From: Enterenecus faecium
GTDB lineage: Bacteria > Bacillota > Clostridia > Oscillospirales > Oscillospiraceae
NCBI GenBank assembly: GCA_018713215.1
Contig: DVFO01000002.1
Span: forward strand, 1-60,521
Reading direction: 5' to 3'
DNA: 60,521 nucleotides
In this document: in pieces, positions 43,434 to 51,277 of the stretch
How positions within the stretch are numbered: position 1 is the stretch's first letter
How the letters are laid out: each line of letters begins with the position of its first letter
Program-made: the position numbers and the translations under genes
Notes under the pieces: generated by a model
The model's database searches: none
What the model saw: only the letters and a program-made list of their open reading frames with translations
What the model was told of the DNA's origin: nothing

Positions 43434-45388
43434 TTCTCTTTGAGACGAATGATCTGATCACGCAGCTGAGCCGCCAGCTCGAACTCCAGCATTTTTGCCG
43501 CTTCTTTCATTTCCTTTTCCAGGCGGGCGATGGTGGCCTTGCGCTCGCTGTCGGTCAGCTTGCGGGAGCGCTTGGCGGTCTCCTCGCCCTCCTGGGCCAC
43601 CGTCATCAGTTCCCGCACCGACTTGTGCACCGTCTTGGGCACAATGCCGTGCTCCTGATTGTAGGCGTCCTGGATGGAGCGGCGGCGCTCCGTCTCGGCG
43701 ATGGCCCGAGCCATGGAGGGCGTCACCGTATCGGCGTACATGATCACCTGGCCCTGGGCATTTCGGGCGGCACGGCCAATGGTCTGGATGAGGGCGGTCT
43801 CGGAGCGCAGGAAGCCCTCCTTGTCCGCATCCAAAATGGCTACCAGGGACACCTCGGGCAGGTCCAGACCCTCTCGCAGCAGGTTGATGCCCACCAGCAC
43901 GTCGAACTCGCCCAGGCGCAGGTCCCGGATGATCTCGGTGCGCTCCAGGGTGTCGATGTCGTGGTGCATATACCGCACCCGGATGCCCGCCCCTTTCAGG
44001 TAGTCAGTGAGGGTCTCCGCCATTTTCTTGGTCAGGGTGGTCACCAGCACCCGCTCGCTCTTCTGAGTGCGCTGGTTGATCTCCCCGATGAGGTCGTCCA
44101 TCTGTCCCTCGATGGGCCGCACCTCCACCAGGGGGTCCAACAGCCCCGTGGGCCGGATAACCTGCTCCACCACCTGCCCGGACCGGGTGCGCTCGTACTC
44201 GCCGGGGGTGGCGGAAACGTACACCACCTGGTTGAGCCGTGTTTCAAACTCGTCAAACTTCAAGGGCCGGTTGTCGTAGGCACAGGGCAGCCGGAAGCCG
44301 TAGTCCACCAGGGAGGTCTTTCGGGCCCGGTCGCCGTTGTACATGGCCCGCACCTGGGGTAAGGTCACGTGGCTCTCGTCAATGAAGAGCACAAAATCCT
44401 TGGGAAAATAGTCCAGCAGGGTGTGGGGCGGGGAGCCCACCGGGCGGCCCTCAATAACCCGGGAGTAGTTCTCAATGCCCGAGCAGTACCCAATCTCCTG
44501 CATCATCTCAATGTCGTACATGGTGCGCTGCTTGATGCGCTGGGCCTCGATGAGTTTACCCTCCGCCTCAAACTGGGCCACTCGCTCCTCCAGTTCCTTA
44601 TAAATTTCCTGGATGGCGGCATCCATCTTCTCCTTGGGGGTGACGTAGTGGGTGGCGGGCCACACGGGGATGTTGTTCAGCCGCCGAATCACCGACCCGG
44701 TCAGGGCGTTGACCTCACTGATGCGGTCGATCTCATCCCCGAAGAACTCCACCCGCAGAGCAGTGTCCTTCCAGTAGGCGGGCCAGATCTCCACCGTGTC
44801 CCCCCGGACCCGGAACATGTTGCGCTCAAAGGCGATGTCGTTGCGCTCGTATCGGATGGACACCAGCCGCTTCAACAGCTCCGGGATGGGAATCTCCATC
44901 CCCACCCGCAGGGAGACCATCATGCTGGCAAAGTCCTCCGGCTCGCCCAGGCCGTAGATGCAGGACACGGAGGACACCACGATGACGTCCCGCCGCTCCA
45001 ACAGGGAAGCGGTGGCGGACAGGCGCAGGCGGTCGATCTCCTCGTTGATGGCCGAGTCCTTCTCAATGAAGGTGTCGGTGTGGGGAATGTAGGCCTCCGG
45101 CTGGTAGTAGTCGTAGTAGGAGACAAAGTACTCCACGGCGTTGTTGGGGAAGAACTCCTTGAACTCGGCACACAGCTGGGCGGCCAGAATCTTATTGTGG
45201 GCCAGCACCAGGGTGGGTCGCTGCACCGCCTCGATGACCTTGGCCATGGTGAAGGTCTTGCCTGAACCGGTGACGCCCAACAGGGTCTGCTCATCCAGGC
45301 CGTTTTCAATGCCCTGGGCCAGAGCCGCTATGGCCTGGGGCTGGTCCCCGCTGGGGGTGTATTCCGATACCACTTCAAACCGATTCAT
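43427..45388 (-). CDS. uvrB: excinuclease ABC subunit B
   Basis: The helicase-like damage verifier of nucleotide excision repair, loaded by UvrA and recruiting UvrC. The 653 aa are canonical: Walker A GVTGSGKTFTMA near residue 39, the beta-hairpin region YYDYYQPEAYIPHTDTF near residue 92, helicase motif VLVGINLLREGLDLPEVS near residue 490, and a C-terminal UVR motif (KMLEFELAAQLRDQII). It starts 24 bp after radC. Its last 23 codons are duplicated downstream; the copy in this gene ends with TAA, the outer one with TGA, suggesting the end was replaced during an insertion without loss of function. Confidence 0.97.
   Translation of the reverse strand: MNRFEVVSEYTPSGDQPQAIAALAQGIENGLDEQTLLGVTGSGKTFTMAKVIEAVQRPTLVLAHNKILAAQLCAEFKEFFPNNAVEYFVSYYDYYQPEAYIPHTDTFIEKDSAINEEIDRLRLSATASLLERRDVIVVSSVSCIYGLGEPEDFASMMVSLRVGMEIPIPELLKRLVSIRYERNDIAFERNMFRVRGDTVEIWPAYWKDTALRVEFFGDEIDRISEVNALTGSVIRRLNNIPVWPATHYVTPKEKMDAAIQEIYKELEERVAQFEAEGKLIEAQRIKQRTMYDIEMMQEIGYCSGIENYSRVIEGRPVGSPPHTLLDYFPKDFVLFIDESHVTLPQVRAMYNGDRARKTSLVDYGFRLPCAYDNRPLKFDEFETRLNQVVYVSATPGEYERTRSGQVVEQVIRPTGLLDPLVEVRPIEGQMDDLIGEINQRTQKSERVLVTTLTKKMAETLTDYLKGAGIRVRYMHHDIDTLERTEIIRDLRLGEFDVLVGINLLREGLDLPEVSLVAILDADKEGFLRSETALIQTIGRAARNAQGQVIMYADTVTPSMARAIAETERRRSIQDAYNQEHGIVPKTVHKSVRELMTVAQEGEETAKRSRKLTDSERKATIARLEKEMKEAAKMLEFELAAQLRDQIIRLKEKD
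43434..43502 (-). repeat. inner copy of duplicated uvrB 3' end
   Basis: The 69-bp partner of the repeat at 43209-43277, forming the present end of uvrB. Confidence 0.85.
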
Positions 45389-45412
45389 CCTTCCACCTCT
45401 TCCCTTTCACAC

Positions 45413-46126
45413 TCAAACGGTCAAATAGCCAGATTCCCGCATGGACACCATCTCGTCCTCGGCGATGACGAAATGGTCCACCAGGCACACACCCACCTGC
45501 CGCAGCAGCTGGGCCAGGTACTTGGTGGTGTGCACGTCCTGGGCCGAGCACATGGCAATGCCCGAGACGTGGTTGTGGGCCAGGGCCACCCGGGTGGCTC
45601 CGCAGGCCAGCGCCGCCTCCACCACCTGTCGCCCGGTGACCTCCACCTGGTCGGGCACGCCCTCCCCCAGCTTGCGGCAGGAGATGAGCTTCTGTTTCCC
45701 GTCCATACACACCACGTACACCATCTCGTTGCGGGCCCCGAAAAACAGGGGCATCAGCAGCTCTTTGAAGTGCCAGCTGTCGGTGAGCTGCCCCTCAAAG
45801 CTGGAGCGCTCCTCCAAATATCGCCCCGCCAGGGCAGGCATGAGGTGGATGAGGGTGGCAGTATTCTCCCCTATCCCCTTCACCGCCAGCAGCTGCTCCC
45901 GGGTGGCGTTGAACACCCCGGCCAGAGAGCCGAACTGTTCCACCAGCTCATGGGCCAGCGGGTTCACATCCCCCTGGGGGATGGAGAAAAAGAGTAACAA
46001 CTCCAAGGCCCGATGGTCTGGCATCCCTGCCAGACCACGGGCCATGAATTCCTGTTTCACCCGTTGACGGTGCCCTTGGTGCACGCCGCCGGGTTTCTTT
46101 TTGGAACTGGAGTCCGCCACGCCCAT
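45413..46126 (-). CDS. radC: RadC-family JAB/MPN domain protein
   Basis: A 237-aa protein: helix-hairpin-helix part (residues 40-110, LLAVKGIGENTATLIHLM) and JAB metalloprotease-like domain (115-237). The metal motif reads ALAHNHVSGIAMCSAQD, that is HxH with Ser and Asp in place, although the usual HNHPSG proline is Val. The original link of RadC to DNA repair was withdrawn in E. coli and its role is unclear. The start overlaps the pyrE stop by one base (TAATG), so it is translationally coupled. Confidence 0.9.
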   Translation of the reverse strand: MGVADSSSKKKPGGVHQGHRQRVKQEFMARGLAGMPDHRALELLLFFSIPQGDVNPLAHELVEQFGSLAGVFNATREQLLAVKGIGENTATLIHLMPALAGRYLEERSSFEGQLTDSWHFKELLMPLFFGARNEMVYVVCMDGKQKLISCRKLGEGVPDQVEVTGRQVVEAALACGATRVALAHNHVSGIAMCSAQDVHTTKYLAQLLRQVGVCLVDHFVIAEDEMVSMRESGYLTV

Positions 46127-46800
46127 TAGCCCTTGGCCCCGTAGGTGGCCAGGTACTCCTCCATGCGGGCCAGCATGGCGTCGTCAATGTACACCTTGCC
46201 GTCCACAGGCTTGTTGTGCAGGCACTCCATCACGTCCCGGATGGTGACGATGGGGTAGACCTGAATGCCGTAGTCCTCCCGCAGCTCATCCAGGGTGGTG
46301 CACTCCCGGGTGCCCCGCTCCATACGGTCCACGGAGACGAACAGGGCGTCGATGTGCACATCGGCCACATGCTTGAACAGCTCGATGGACTCCCGCACGG
46401 CGGTACCGGCGGTGACCACGTCCTCGATGATGGCGATGTGGTCCCCGTCCTGGGGCTTGTAGCCCACCATGGAGCCGCCCTCACCGTGGTCCTTGGCCTC
46501 CTTGCGGTTGAAGCAGTAGGGCAGGTCCCGGTCATAGTTGCGGTACAGAGAGGCGGCAGCGGTGACCGCCAGAGGAATGCCCTTATAGGCGGGGCCAAAG
46601 AGGGCGGTGATACCCTCGGGCATGTGCTCCTGAATGCAGGCGGCATAGTAGTCGCCCAGTCGGGCGGCCTGAGCGCCGGTCTTGTAGTTGCCGGTGTTGA
46701 CGAAATAGGGGGTCTTACGGCCAGACTTGGTGACGAAATCGCCAAAGGTCAACACGCCAGAGCGCACCATAAAGTGAATGAATTCCTCGCGGTAGTTCAT
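46126..46800 (-). CDS. pyrE: orotate phosphoribosyltransferase
   Basis: Makes orotidine monophosphate from orotate and PRPP in pyrimidine synthesis. The 224-aa protein has the PRPP-binding block HIAIIEDVVTAGTAVRES near residue 125 and FVNTGNYKTG near residue 35, with ALFGPAYKGIPLAVTAA near residue 70. ATG 46800 has AAAGGA 9 bp upstream. It has its own promoter and heads the long minus-strand run toward uvrB and uvrA. No PyrR-type attenuator is visible in its short leader. Confidence 0.94.
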   Translation of the reverse strand: MNYREEFIHFMVRSGVLTFGDFVTKSGRKTPYFVNTGNYKTGAQAARLGDYYAACIQEHMPEGITALFGPAYKGIPLAVTAAASLYRNYDRDLPYCFNRKEAKDHGEGGSMVGYKPQDGDHIAIIEDVVTAGTAVRESIELFKHVADVHIDALFVSVDRMERGTRECTTLDELREDYGIQVYPIVTIRDVMECLHNKPVDGKVYIDDAMLARMEEYLATYGAKG

Positions 46801-46840
46801 ATTCATGCATCCTTTCTCTGCTTTAGGCATTAATCGCTAT

Positions 46841-46869
46841 ATTATACCATTCTAGTCTGGTTTTCTCAA
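46841..46869 (-). promoter_or_regulatory. promoter for pyrE and downstream genes
   Basis: Minus strand TTGAGA (46869-46864), 17-nt spacer, TATAAT (46846-46841). Confidence 0.75.
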
Positions 46870-46915
46870 GAGGTTCCCGGTTATTTCCCCTGTCAAACCC
46901 TCCGAATTTTTGGGC

Positions 46916-47914
46916 TTATCCCTCCTGGGTTTTCGCCGTGTCGTAGACGTCCTGCACCTGGTCCAGGCGCTGCCGGAACTCCTCCACCGCCCAGGCGGGC
47001 GAGAGCACCTCCACCTGCGCCCCCAGCCCGAACAACCAGCCCCAGAAGGGCGGGCTCACCACCAGGTCCAGCGTGACGGTAAAATGCTCCTCATCCTGGG
47101 GCACCAGCATGATATCCTGTCCAAATCGATCCAAAAACACTCCAGCCAGGGGCGCCGCACACCGCAGCCGCAGCTGGCAGGGCCGTCCGGCATACATGCC
47201 GAAGTGGCGGCGGGTGTACCCCTCCAGGTCCCAGCTGCCCCGGTCCCGGCCCCGCTGGTCGGTGAGGGTGATGTCCGTCATCTTGTCCACCCGGTAGTGG
47301 CGCACCTCCTCCCGGTCATGGTCCCACCCGGCCAGATAGTAGTTCTCATTGTCCCAAATGAGGCCGTAGGGGGTCACCTGATACTCCGCCCCGCCCCGGC
47401 GGAATACCCGTTCCTTGTTCATATTCATCTCAAAATAGTGAAAGGAGATCACCCGATTGGCCCCGATGGCCCCGTGGAGGCGGTCCACATTGTAGAAAAT
47501 GCTCTCGTTCATGGTCTTGATGCGCCGGTCCACATACACCTGGCGCTGGAGCTGCCGGGCCTGGTGGACGGAGGCCAAAGACTCCAGCTTGCCAATGAGG
47601 GCGCTGCTCTTTTTCTGGGTGAGAAAGCGGCTGGACTGCACCGCATCCACCAACAGCTTCAGCTCCGCCAGTTCAAAGTCCCGCTGTCCAATGAACCAGC
47701 CGCCGCCCACCCCTCGCCGGGTCTGCACGTCCAGCCCCAGCTGCCGCAGCTGCTCCATGTCGTCGTAGATGCTCTTGCGCTCGGCGGGGGCGTTCCACCG
47801 CTCCAGCTCCTCCTGGAGCTGGCCCAGGGTGAGAGGGTGCTCCTCGTCGCTGTGCTTTTGCAAAAAGCGGGCCAAAACCATCAATTTTCGCTTCTGATTG
47901 GTCCCCTTTGGCAT
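46916..47914 (-). CDS. WYL domain-containing transcriptional regulator
   Basis: A 332-aa regulator with an N-terminal winged helix (residues 8-65: KLMVLARFLQKHSDEEHPLT, RKSIYDDMEQLRQLGLDV) and a WYL domain near residues 140-215 (AIGANRVISFHYFE, VTPYGLIWDNENYYLAGW), followed by a C-terminal WCX-type extension. WYL proteins sense nucleic-acid or nucleotide ligands and control stress and defence genes. ATG 47914 follows AAAGGAGGG. An inverted repeat over its own promoter suggests autorepression. Confidence 0.9.
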   Translation of the reverse strand: MPKGTNQKRKLMVLARFLQKHSDEEHPLTLGQLQEELERWNAPAERKSIYDDMEQLRQLGLDVQTRRGVGGGWFIGQRDFELAELKLLVDAVQSSRFLTQKKSSALIGKLESLASVHQARQLQRQVYVDRRIKTMNESIFYNVDRLHGAIGANRVISFHYFEMNMNKERVFRRGGAEYQVTPYGLIWDNENYYLAGWDHDREEVRHYRVDKMTDITLTDQRGRDRGSWDLEGYTRRHFGMYAGRPCQLRLRCAAPLAGVFLDRFGQDIMLVPQDEEHFTVTLDLVVSPPFWGWLFGLGAQVEVLSPAWAVEEFRQRLDQVQDVYDTAKTQEG

Positions 47915-47937
47915 AGTCTTCCCTCCTTTTTTGGAAT

Positions 47938-47973
47938 AGTATACCACAAACAAAGTCCCGTTTATAGGACTTT
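47938..47973 (-). promoter_or_regulatory. -10 box and inverted repeat upstream of the WYL gene
   Basis: Minus-strand -10 box TATACT at 47943-47938. AAAGTCC (47952-47958) and GGACTTT (47967-47973) form a perfect inverted repeat over the -35 region. A -35 sequence is not clear. Confidence 0.5.
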
Positions 47974-47988
47974 CTGTGGGAATAGAAA

Positions 47989-48021
47989 AACAGACGCCGT
48001 CCTGTGATGACGGCGTCTGTT
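47989..48021 (-). terminator. terminator of the nucleotidyltransferase transcript
   Basis: A 13-bp perfect stem (47989-48001 with 48009-48021), then TTTTT on the minus strand. The hairpin element at 48060-48249 therefore lies in the 3' UTR of the gene ending at 48255. Confidence 0.85.
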
Positions 48022-48059
48022 GCAAGCTCTCAAGAAAGCCAACGTCCATATCAACGGAC

Positions 48060-48249
48060 AAAAGCCCTCGGCAGAGTTTTCCCGCCCGCAGGCGGGAAAA
48101 TCAATTGAAATCTCGTATTTTCCCAGGACATGCGCATGGGAAAATACACTTCTGGAGCCCGCCAGTGTGGAATTGGGTCGTCCTTTGACCCAATTATGCA
48201 TGCAGCGGGCTGCATCCCCTTCGAGAAAATGCAAGCATTTTCTCGAAAT
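48060..48249. repeat. four-hairpin repeat element, copy 1
   Basis: Hairpins: H1 TTTTCCCGCC (48077) with GGCGGGAAAA; H2 GTATTTTCCCA (48115) with TGGGAAAATAC around the loop GGACATGCGCA; H3 outer AGCCCGC (48156) with GCGGGCT (48205), inner AATTGGGTC (48171) with GACCCAATT (48187); H4 TTCGAGAAAATGC (48220) with its complement. Compare the copies at 55505 and 55909, where stems differ but pair, and loops are kept. Confidence 0.8.
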
Positions 48250-48254
48250 AACAT

Positions 48255-48998
48255 TTACCATCCCTTGCGCAGCACGTCTTCCACCTGCTGCAGCTGCTCC
48301 ACAGTGTTGACGCCCAGCATCTCCAGGGGAGAGCAGGTGTCACACAGAGCCACCTTGCCCCCAGCCTGGGCGATGAGGGCGGGCACATCAGTGAGGTAAT
48401 ACTCGCCCTGGGCGTTGTCGGTGGTGAGCTTGTCCAGCCAGGCCAGCAGATCTCCCACCCGGAAGACATAGGTGGCCACGTTCACCTCGGTGATGGCGGC
48501 TTGCTCGGGGGTGCAATCCTTGGCCTCCACAATGGCGGCAAAGGTACCGTCGGGGTTGCGCAGGATACGGCCATAGTTGCCGCCCTCCTCCAGGTGGGCG
48601 GAGAGCATGGTGCAGGCGCAGCCGCTTTCCAGATGGGTGCGGATGAGGCTCTCAAAGGTCTCACGGCGCATCAGAGGGGTGTCCCCACAGCAGATGAGCA
48701 CGTGGCTGTCCGGGTCGGTGAGCAGCGGAGCGGCGTAGCGCACCGCGCCGCCGGTGCCGTTGAGCACCTCCTGCTCCACGCTGGGATACTCGGGGAACCG
48801 GGCGCGCACCTTATCCCCCATCCAGCCCACCACCAGAATGGTGTCCTCCTTGGGGAGGAAGTTCAGAGACTTCAATACATAGTGCAGCAGAGGCTTTCCA
48901 TCCGCCTCCCGCAGCACCTTGGGCAGGTCGATACCCTCGGTTTGCAGCCGGGTGCCCTTACCCGCTGCCAAAACCACTGCTTGAATCTTTTCTGCCAT
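48255..48998 (-). CDS. GlmU-like nucleotidyltransferase, N-terminal domain only
   Basis: A 247-aa sugar-phosphate nucleotidyltransferase. AVVLAAGKGTRLQTEG near the N-terminus is the nucleotide-binding signature; LLHYVLKSLNFL, VLNGTGGAVRYAAPLL and ICCGDTPLM follow the uridylyltransferase half of GlmU. The left-handed beta-helix acetyltransferase half of GlmU is absent, so this is a stand-alone domain rather than full GlmU. It may make UDP-GlcNAc or another NDP-sugar. It lies 23 bp after metY. ATG 48998 is preferred over a GTG at 49007. Confidence 0.85.
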   Translation of the reverse strand: MAEKIQAVVLAAGKGTRLQTEGIDLPKVLREADGKPLLHYVLKSLNFLPKEDTILVVGWMGDKVRARFPEYPSVEQEVLNGTGGAVRYAAPLLTDPDSHVLICCGDTPLMRRETFESLIRTHLESGCACTMLSAHLEEGGNYGRILRNPDGTFAAIVEAKDCTPEQAAITEVNVATYVFRVGDLLAWLDKLTTDNAQGEYYLTDVPALIAQAGGKVALCDTCSPLEMLGVNTVEQLQQVEDVLRKGW

Positions 48999-49021
48999 GG
49001 GAATCACGTTCCTTTCTCTCG

Positions 49022-50296
49022 TTATACGCCCGCCAGAGCCTGCTCCACGTCGGCGATGAGGTCGCTGAGATCCTCAATGCCCACGGACAGCCGGATCAGG
49101 TCGGGGGACACTCCAGCGGCCACCAGCTCCTCGTCGCTCATCTGACGGTGGGTGGAGGAAGCAGGGTGGAGCACGCAGGTTTTAGCATCTGCCACATGGG
49201 TAGCGATGGAGCACAACTTGAGCCCGGCCATAAACTTCTCGGCGGCAGCCCGTCCGCCCTTGACGCCAAAGGACACCACGCCGCAGCTGCCGTGGGGCAG
49301 GTACTTCTGGCCCAGTGCATAGTAGGGGTCACCGGGCAGGCCCACATAGCGCACCCACTCCACCTTCTCGTGGTTGGACAGGTACTCGGCAATGCCCTGG
49401 GCGTTGGCACAGTGCTTGGCCATGCGCAGAGGCAGGGTCTCCATGCCCATGCCCAGCAGGTAGGAGTTCATGGGGGCGGGGGTGGCGCCCAGGTCCCGCA
49501 TCAGCTGCACCACGCACTTGGTGATGTAAGCGCCGCCCTGGCCGAAGGCCTGGGTGTACACCAGACCGTGATAGCTCTCGTCGGGGGTGGTGAGGCCGGG
49601 GAACTTGTCGGCGTGGGCCTCCCAGTTGAAGTTGCCCGAGTCCACAATGGCACCGCCCACGGCGTTGGCGTGGCCGTCCAGATACTTGGTGGTGGAGTGG
49701 GTGACAATGTCAGCGCCGAACTCAAAGGGGTGGCAGTTGGCGGGGGTGGCGAAGGTGTTGTCCACAATGAGGGGCACCCCGTTTTTGTGGGCCACCCGGG
49801 CGAACTTCTCAATGTCCAGCACCACCAGAGAGGGGTTGGCGATGGTCTCGCCGAACACGGCCTTGGTGTTGGGGCGGAAGGCGGCCTGGAGCTCCTCCTC
49901 GGAGCAGTCGGGGTCCACGAAGGTGAAGTCGATGCCCATGCGCTTCATGGTCACCGCAAACAGGTTATAGGTACCGCCGTAGATGGTGGCAGAGGACACC
50001 ACGTGGTCGCCAGCGGAGGCGATGTTGAACACAGAGAAGAAGGAGGCAGCCTGGCCAGAGGACAGGAGCATGGCAGCAGAGCCTCCCTCCAGCTCACACA
50101 GGCGGGCGGCCACGGCGTCGCTGGTGGGATTTTGCAGCCGGGTGTAGAAGTACCCGGAGGCCTGCAGATCAAACAGCTTTCCCATGTCCTCGCTGGTCTC
50201 ATAACGGAACGTGGTGGACTGGATGATGGGAATGTTGCGGGGTTCTCCGTTTCCGGGCCGATATCCGGCATGGAGACAGCTGGTATCAAATTTCAT
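49022..50296 (-). CDS. metY: O-acetylhomoserine sulfhydrylase (aminocarboxypropyltransferase)
   Basis: A 424-aa PLP enzyme of the Cys/Met metabolism family, converting O-acetyl-L-homoserine and sulfide to homocysteine. Evidence: FDTSCLHAGYRPGNGEPR at the N-terminus, YTRLQNPTSDAVAARLCELE near residue 51, PLIVDNTFATP near residue 174, and the PLP-lysine motif HSTTKYLDGHANAVGG near residue 203. The length and the insertion pattern fit MetY rather than the shorter MetB/MetC. It has its own promoter; no SAM riboswitch or T-box fits in its short leader. Confidence 0.93.
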   Translation of the reverse strand: MKFDTSCLHAGYRPGNGEPRNIPIIQSTTFRYETSEDMGKLFDLQASGYFYTRLQNPTSDAVAARLCELEGGSAAMLLSSGQAASFFSVFNIASAGDHVVSSATIYGGTYNLFAVTMKRMGIDFTFVDPDCSEEELQAAFRPNTKAVFGETIANPSLVVLDIEKFARVAHKNGVPLIVDNTFATPANCHPFEFGADIVTHSTTKYLDGHANAVGGAIVDSGNFNWEAHADKFPGLTTPDESYHGLVYTQAFGQGGAYITKCVVQLMRDLGATPAPMNSYLLGMGMETLPLRMAKHCANAQGIAEYLSNHEKVEWVRYVGLPGDPYYALGQKYLPHGSCGVVSFGVKGGRAAAEKFMAGLKLCSIATHVADAKTCVLHPASSTHRQMSDEELVAAGVSPDLIRLSVGIEDLSDLIADVEQALAGV

Positions 50297-50335
50297 GGGA
50301 ACGCTTCCTTTCTAAACGGTAGGGTAATCTTTGTT

Positions 50336-50364
50336 ATTTTAGCATAGTGAAGTAACCCTGTCAA
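50336..50364 (-). promoter_or_regulatory. promoter for metY
   Basis: Minus strand TTGACA (50364-50359), 17-nt spacer, TAAAAT (50341-50336). Confidence 0.75.
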
Positions 50365-50365
50365 C

Positions 50366-51277
50366 TCAACTGGGGTCTGGGGAGGGCTGGCTGGACGGGA
50401 TGGGCTGTGTGACCAAAATATCGCCGTACCACTCCAGCGGCTGCCCCTCCACCAAAATCTGGACCTGCTCCACATTTTCCAGGCTGCACAGGGTGTTGAC
50501 CAGAGAGTCGATGACCAGCTGCTGCTGCCACTCCTCCTGGGGAACCTGTTCCAAAAACACCCCGGACAGGTCCACATAGCACACCCTGCCCTCCTGGCGG
50601 GCGGAGAGCACTTTGAGGTCAGCGGGCAGAATCCGCTCCAGTCCCTCGTCTTGGGGCCCGGCAATGAGAGCTTCCACCACCACCTGGGCCACCGAATCGC
50701 TCTCAATGAGGCGGAACACCCGGAACTCAAAGCCCAGTTCCTGGCTGTCCTTTCTCTTAAAATGGAGGGCGGCGGTCACTTCCACCGGCTCCTCCTCCGC
50801 TCCGGTAAACATCACATCTTCCGCGGTGAACACCTGTCGGTCCCGGTAGGGCAGCTGGCTGCCGTTGGCAGTGATGCACACCTCCTCCACCCCCTCCAAC
50901 TGGGTGAGGGTGAGGGTGATGCAGTAGTCGGCCATGGTCAGCTCAATGCCCACCAGGTCCCCATAGGGCCAGGACAGGTCCACGGTCACCCGCTTCCCGT
51001 CCTGCTGCCACTGCTGCAAATCGGTGCCCTGGGGGAAGGGAGAGACCAGCTTGCTGTCCTCCCCTGGCCCCTCCAGCAGGGCCTCCATGAGGGCGGGCAC
51101 CGTCTGTTCTCCGGTGTACGGGACGGACTCCAAGGCGGTGGTGGCGTTGTCCCATTGGTCCAAATCGGCGGTGTACCACAGACTGAGGCCGCTCTGGCTC
51201 TGGTGTCCACCGCACCCCATCAGGGAGGCCAGCAGCGCCGAACCCAGGGTCAGCGCCCATATTCTGCGCCCTCTCAT
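50366..51277 (-). CDS. GerMN domain lipoprotein
   Basis: A 303-aa lipoprotein: signal peptide with lipobox LLASLMGC (Cys at about residue 22), then two GerMN domains (about 30-150 and 165-290), the second with VVEALIAGPQDEGLERILP and VCYVDLSGVFLEQVP. GerMN domains occur in the germination/sporulation protein GerM and in the LpqB family. The first four bases overlap the histidine kinase stop (ATGA). In this setting it could tune the kinase or act in envelope remodelling during sporulation; neither is shown. Confidence 0.85.
   Translation of the reverse strand: MRGRRIWALTLGSALLASLMGCGGHQSQSGLSLWYTADLDQWDNATTALESVPYTGEQTVPALMEALLEGPGEDSKLVSPFPQGTDLQQWQQDGKRVTVDLSWPYGDLVGIELTMADYCITLTLTQLEGVEEVCITANGSQLPYRDRQVFTAEDVMFTGAEEEPVEVTAALHFKRKDSQELGFEFRVFRLIESDSVAQVVVEALIAGPQDEGLERILPADLKVLSARQEGRVCYVDLSGVFLEQVPQEEWQQQLVIDSLVNTLCSLENVEQVQILVEGQPLEWYGDILVTQPIPSSQPSPDPS

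Noticed and set aside
48051..48254. Open frames through the repeat element copies (ENACIF, QPAAC, DPIPHWRA-like peptides)
   Set aside because: Copies 1 and 2 read similarly on the minus strand, but changes are paired across hairpin arms, which is explained by structure. The frames lack ribosome binding sites of their own in copy 1.
50297..50365. SAM riboswitch or T-box ahead of metY
   Set aside because: A consensus promoter lies at 50336-50364, leaving a leader of about 35 nt, too short for either.
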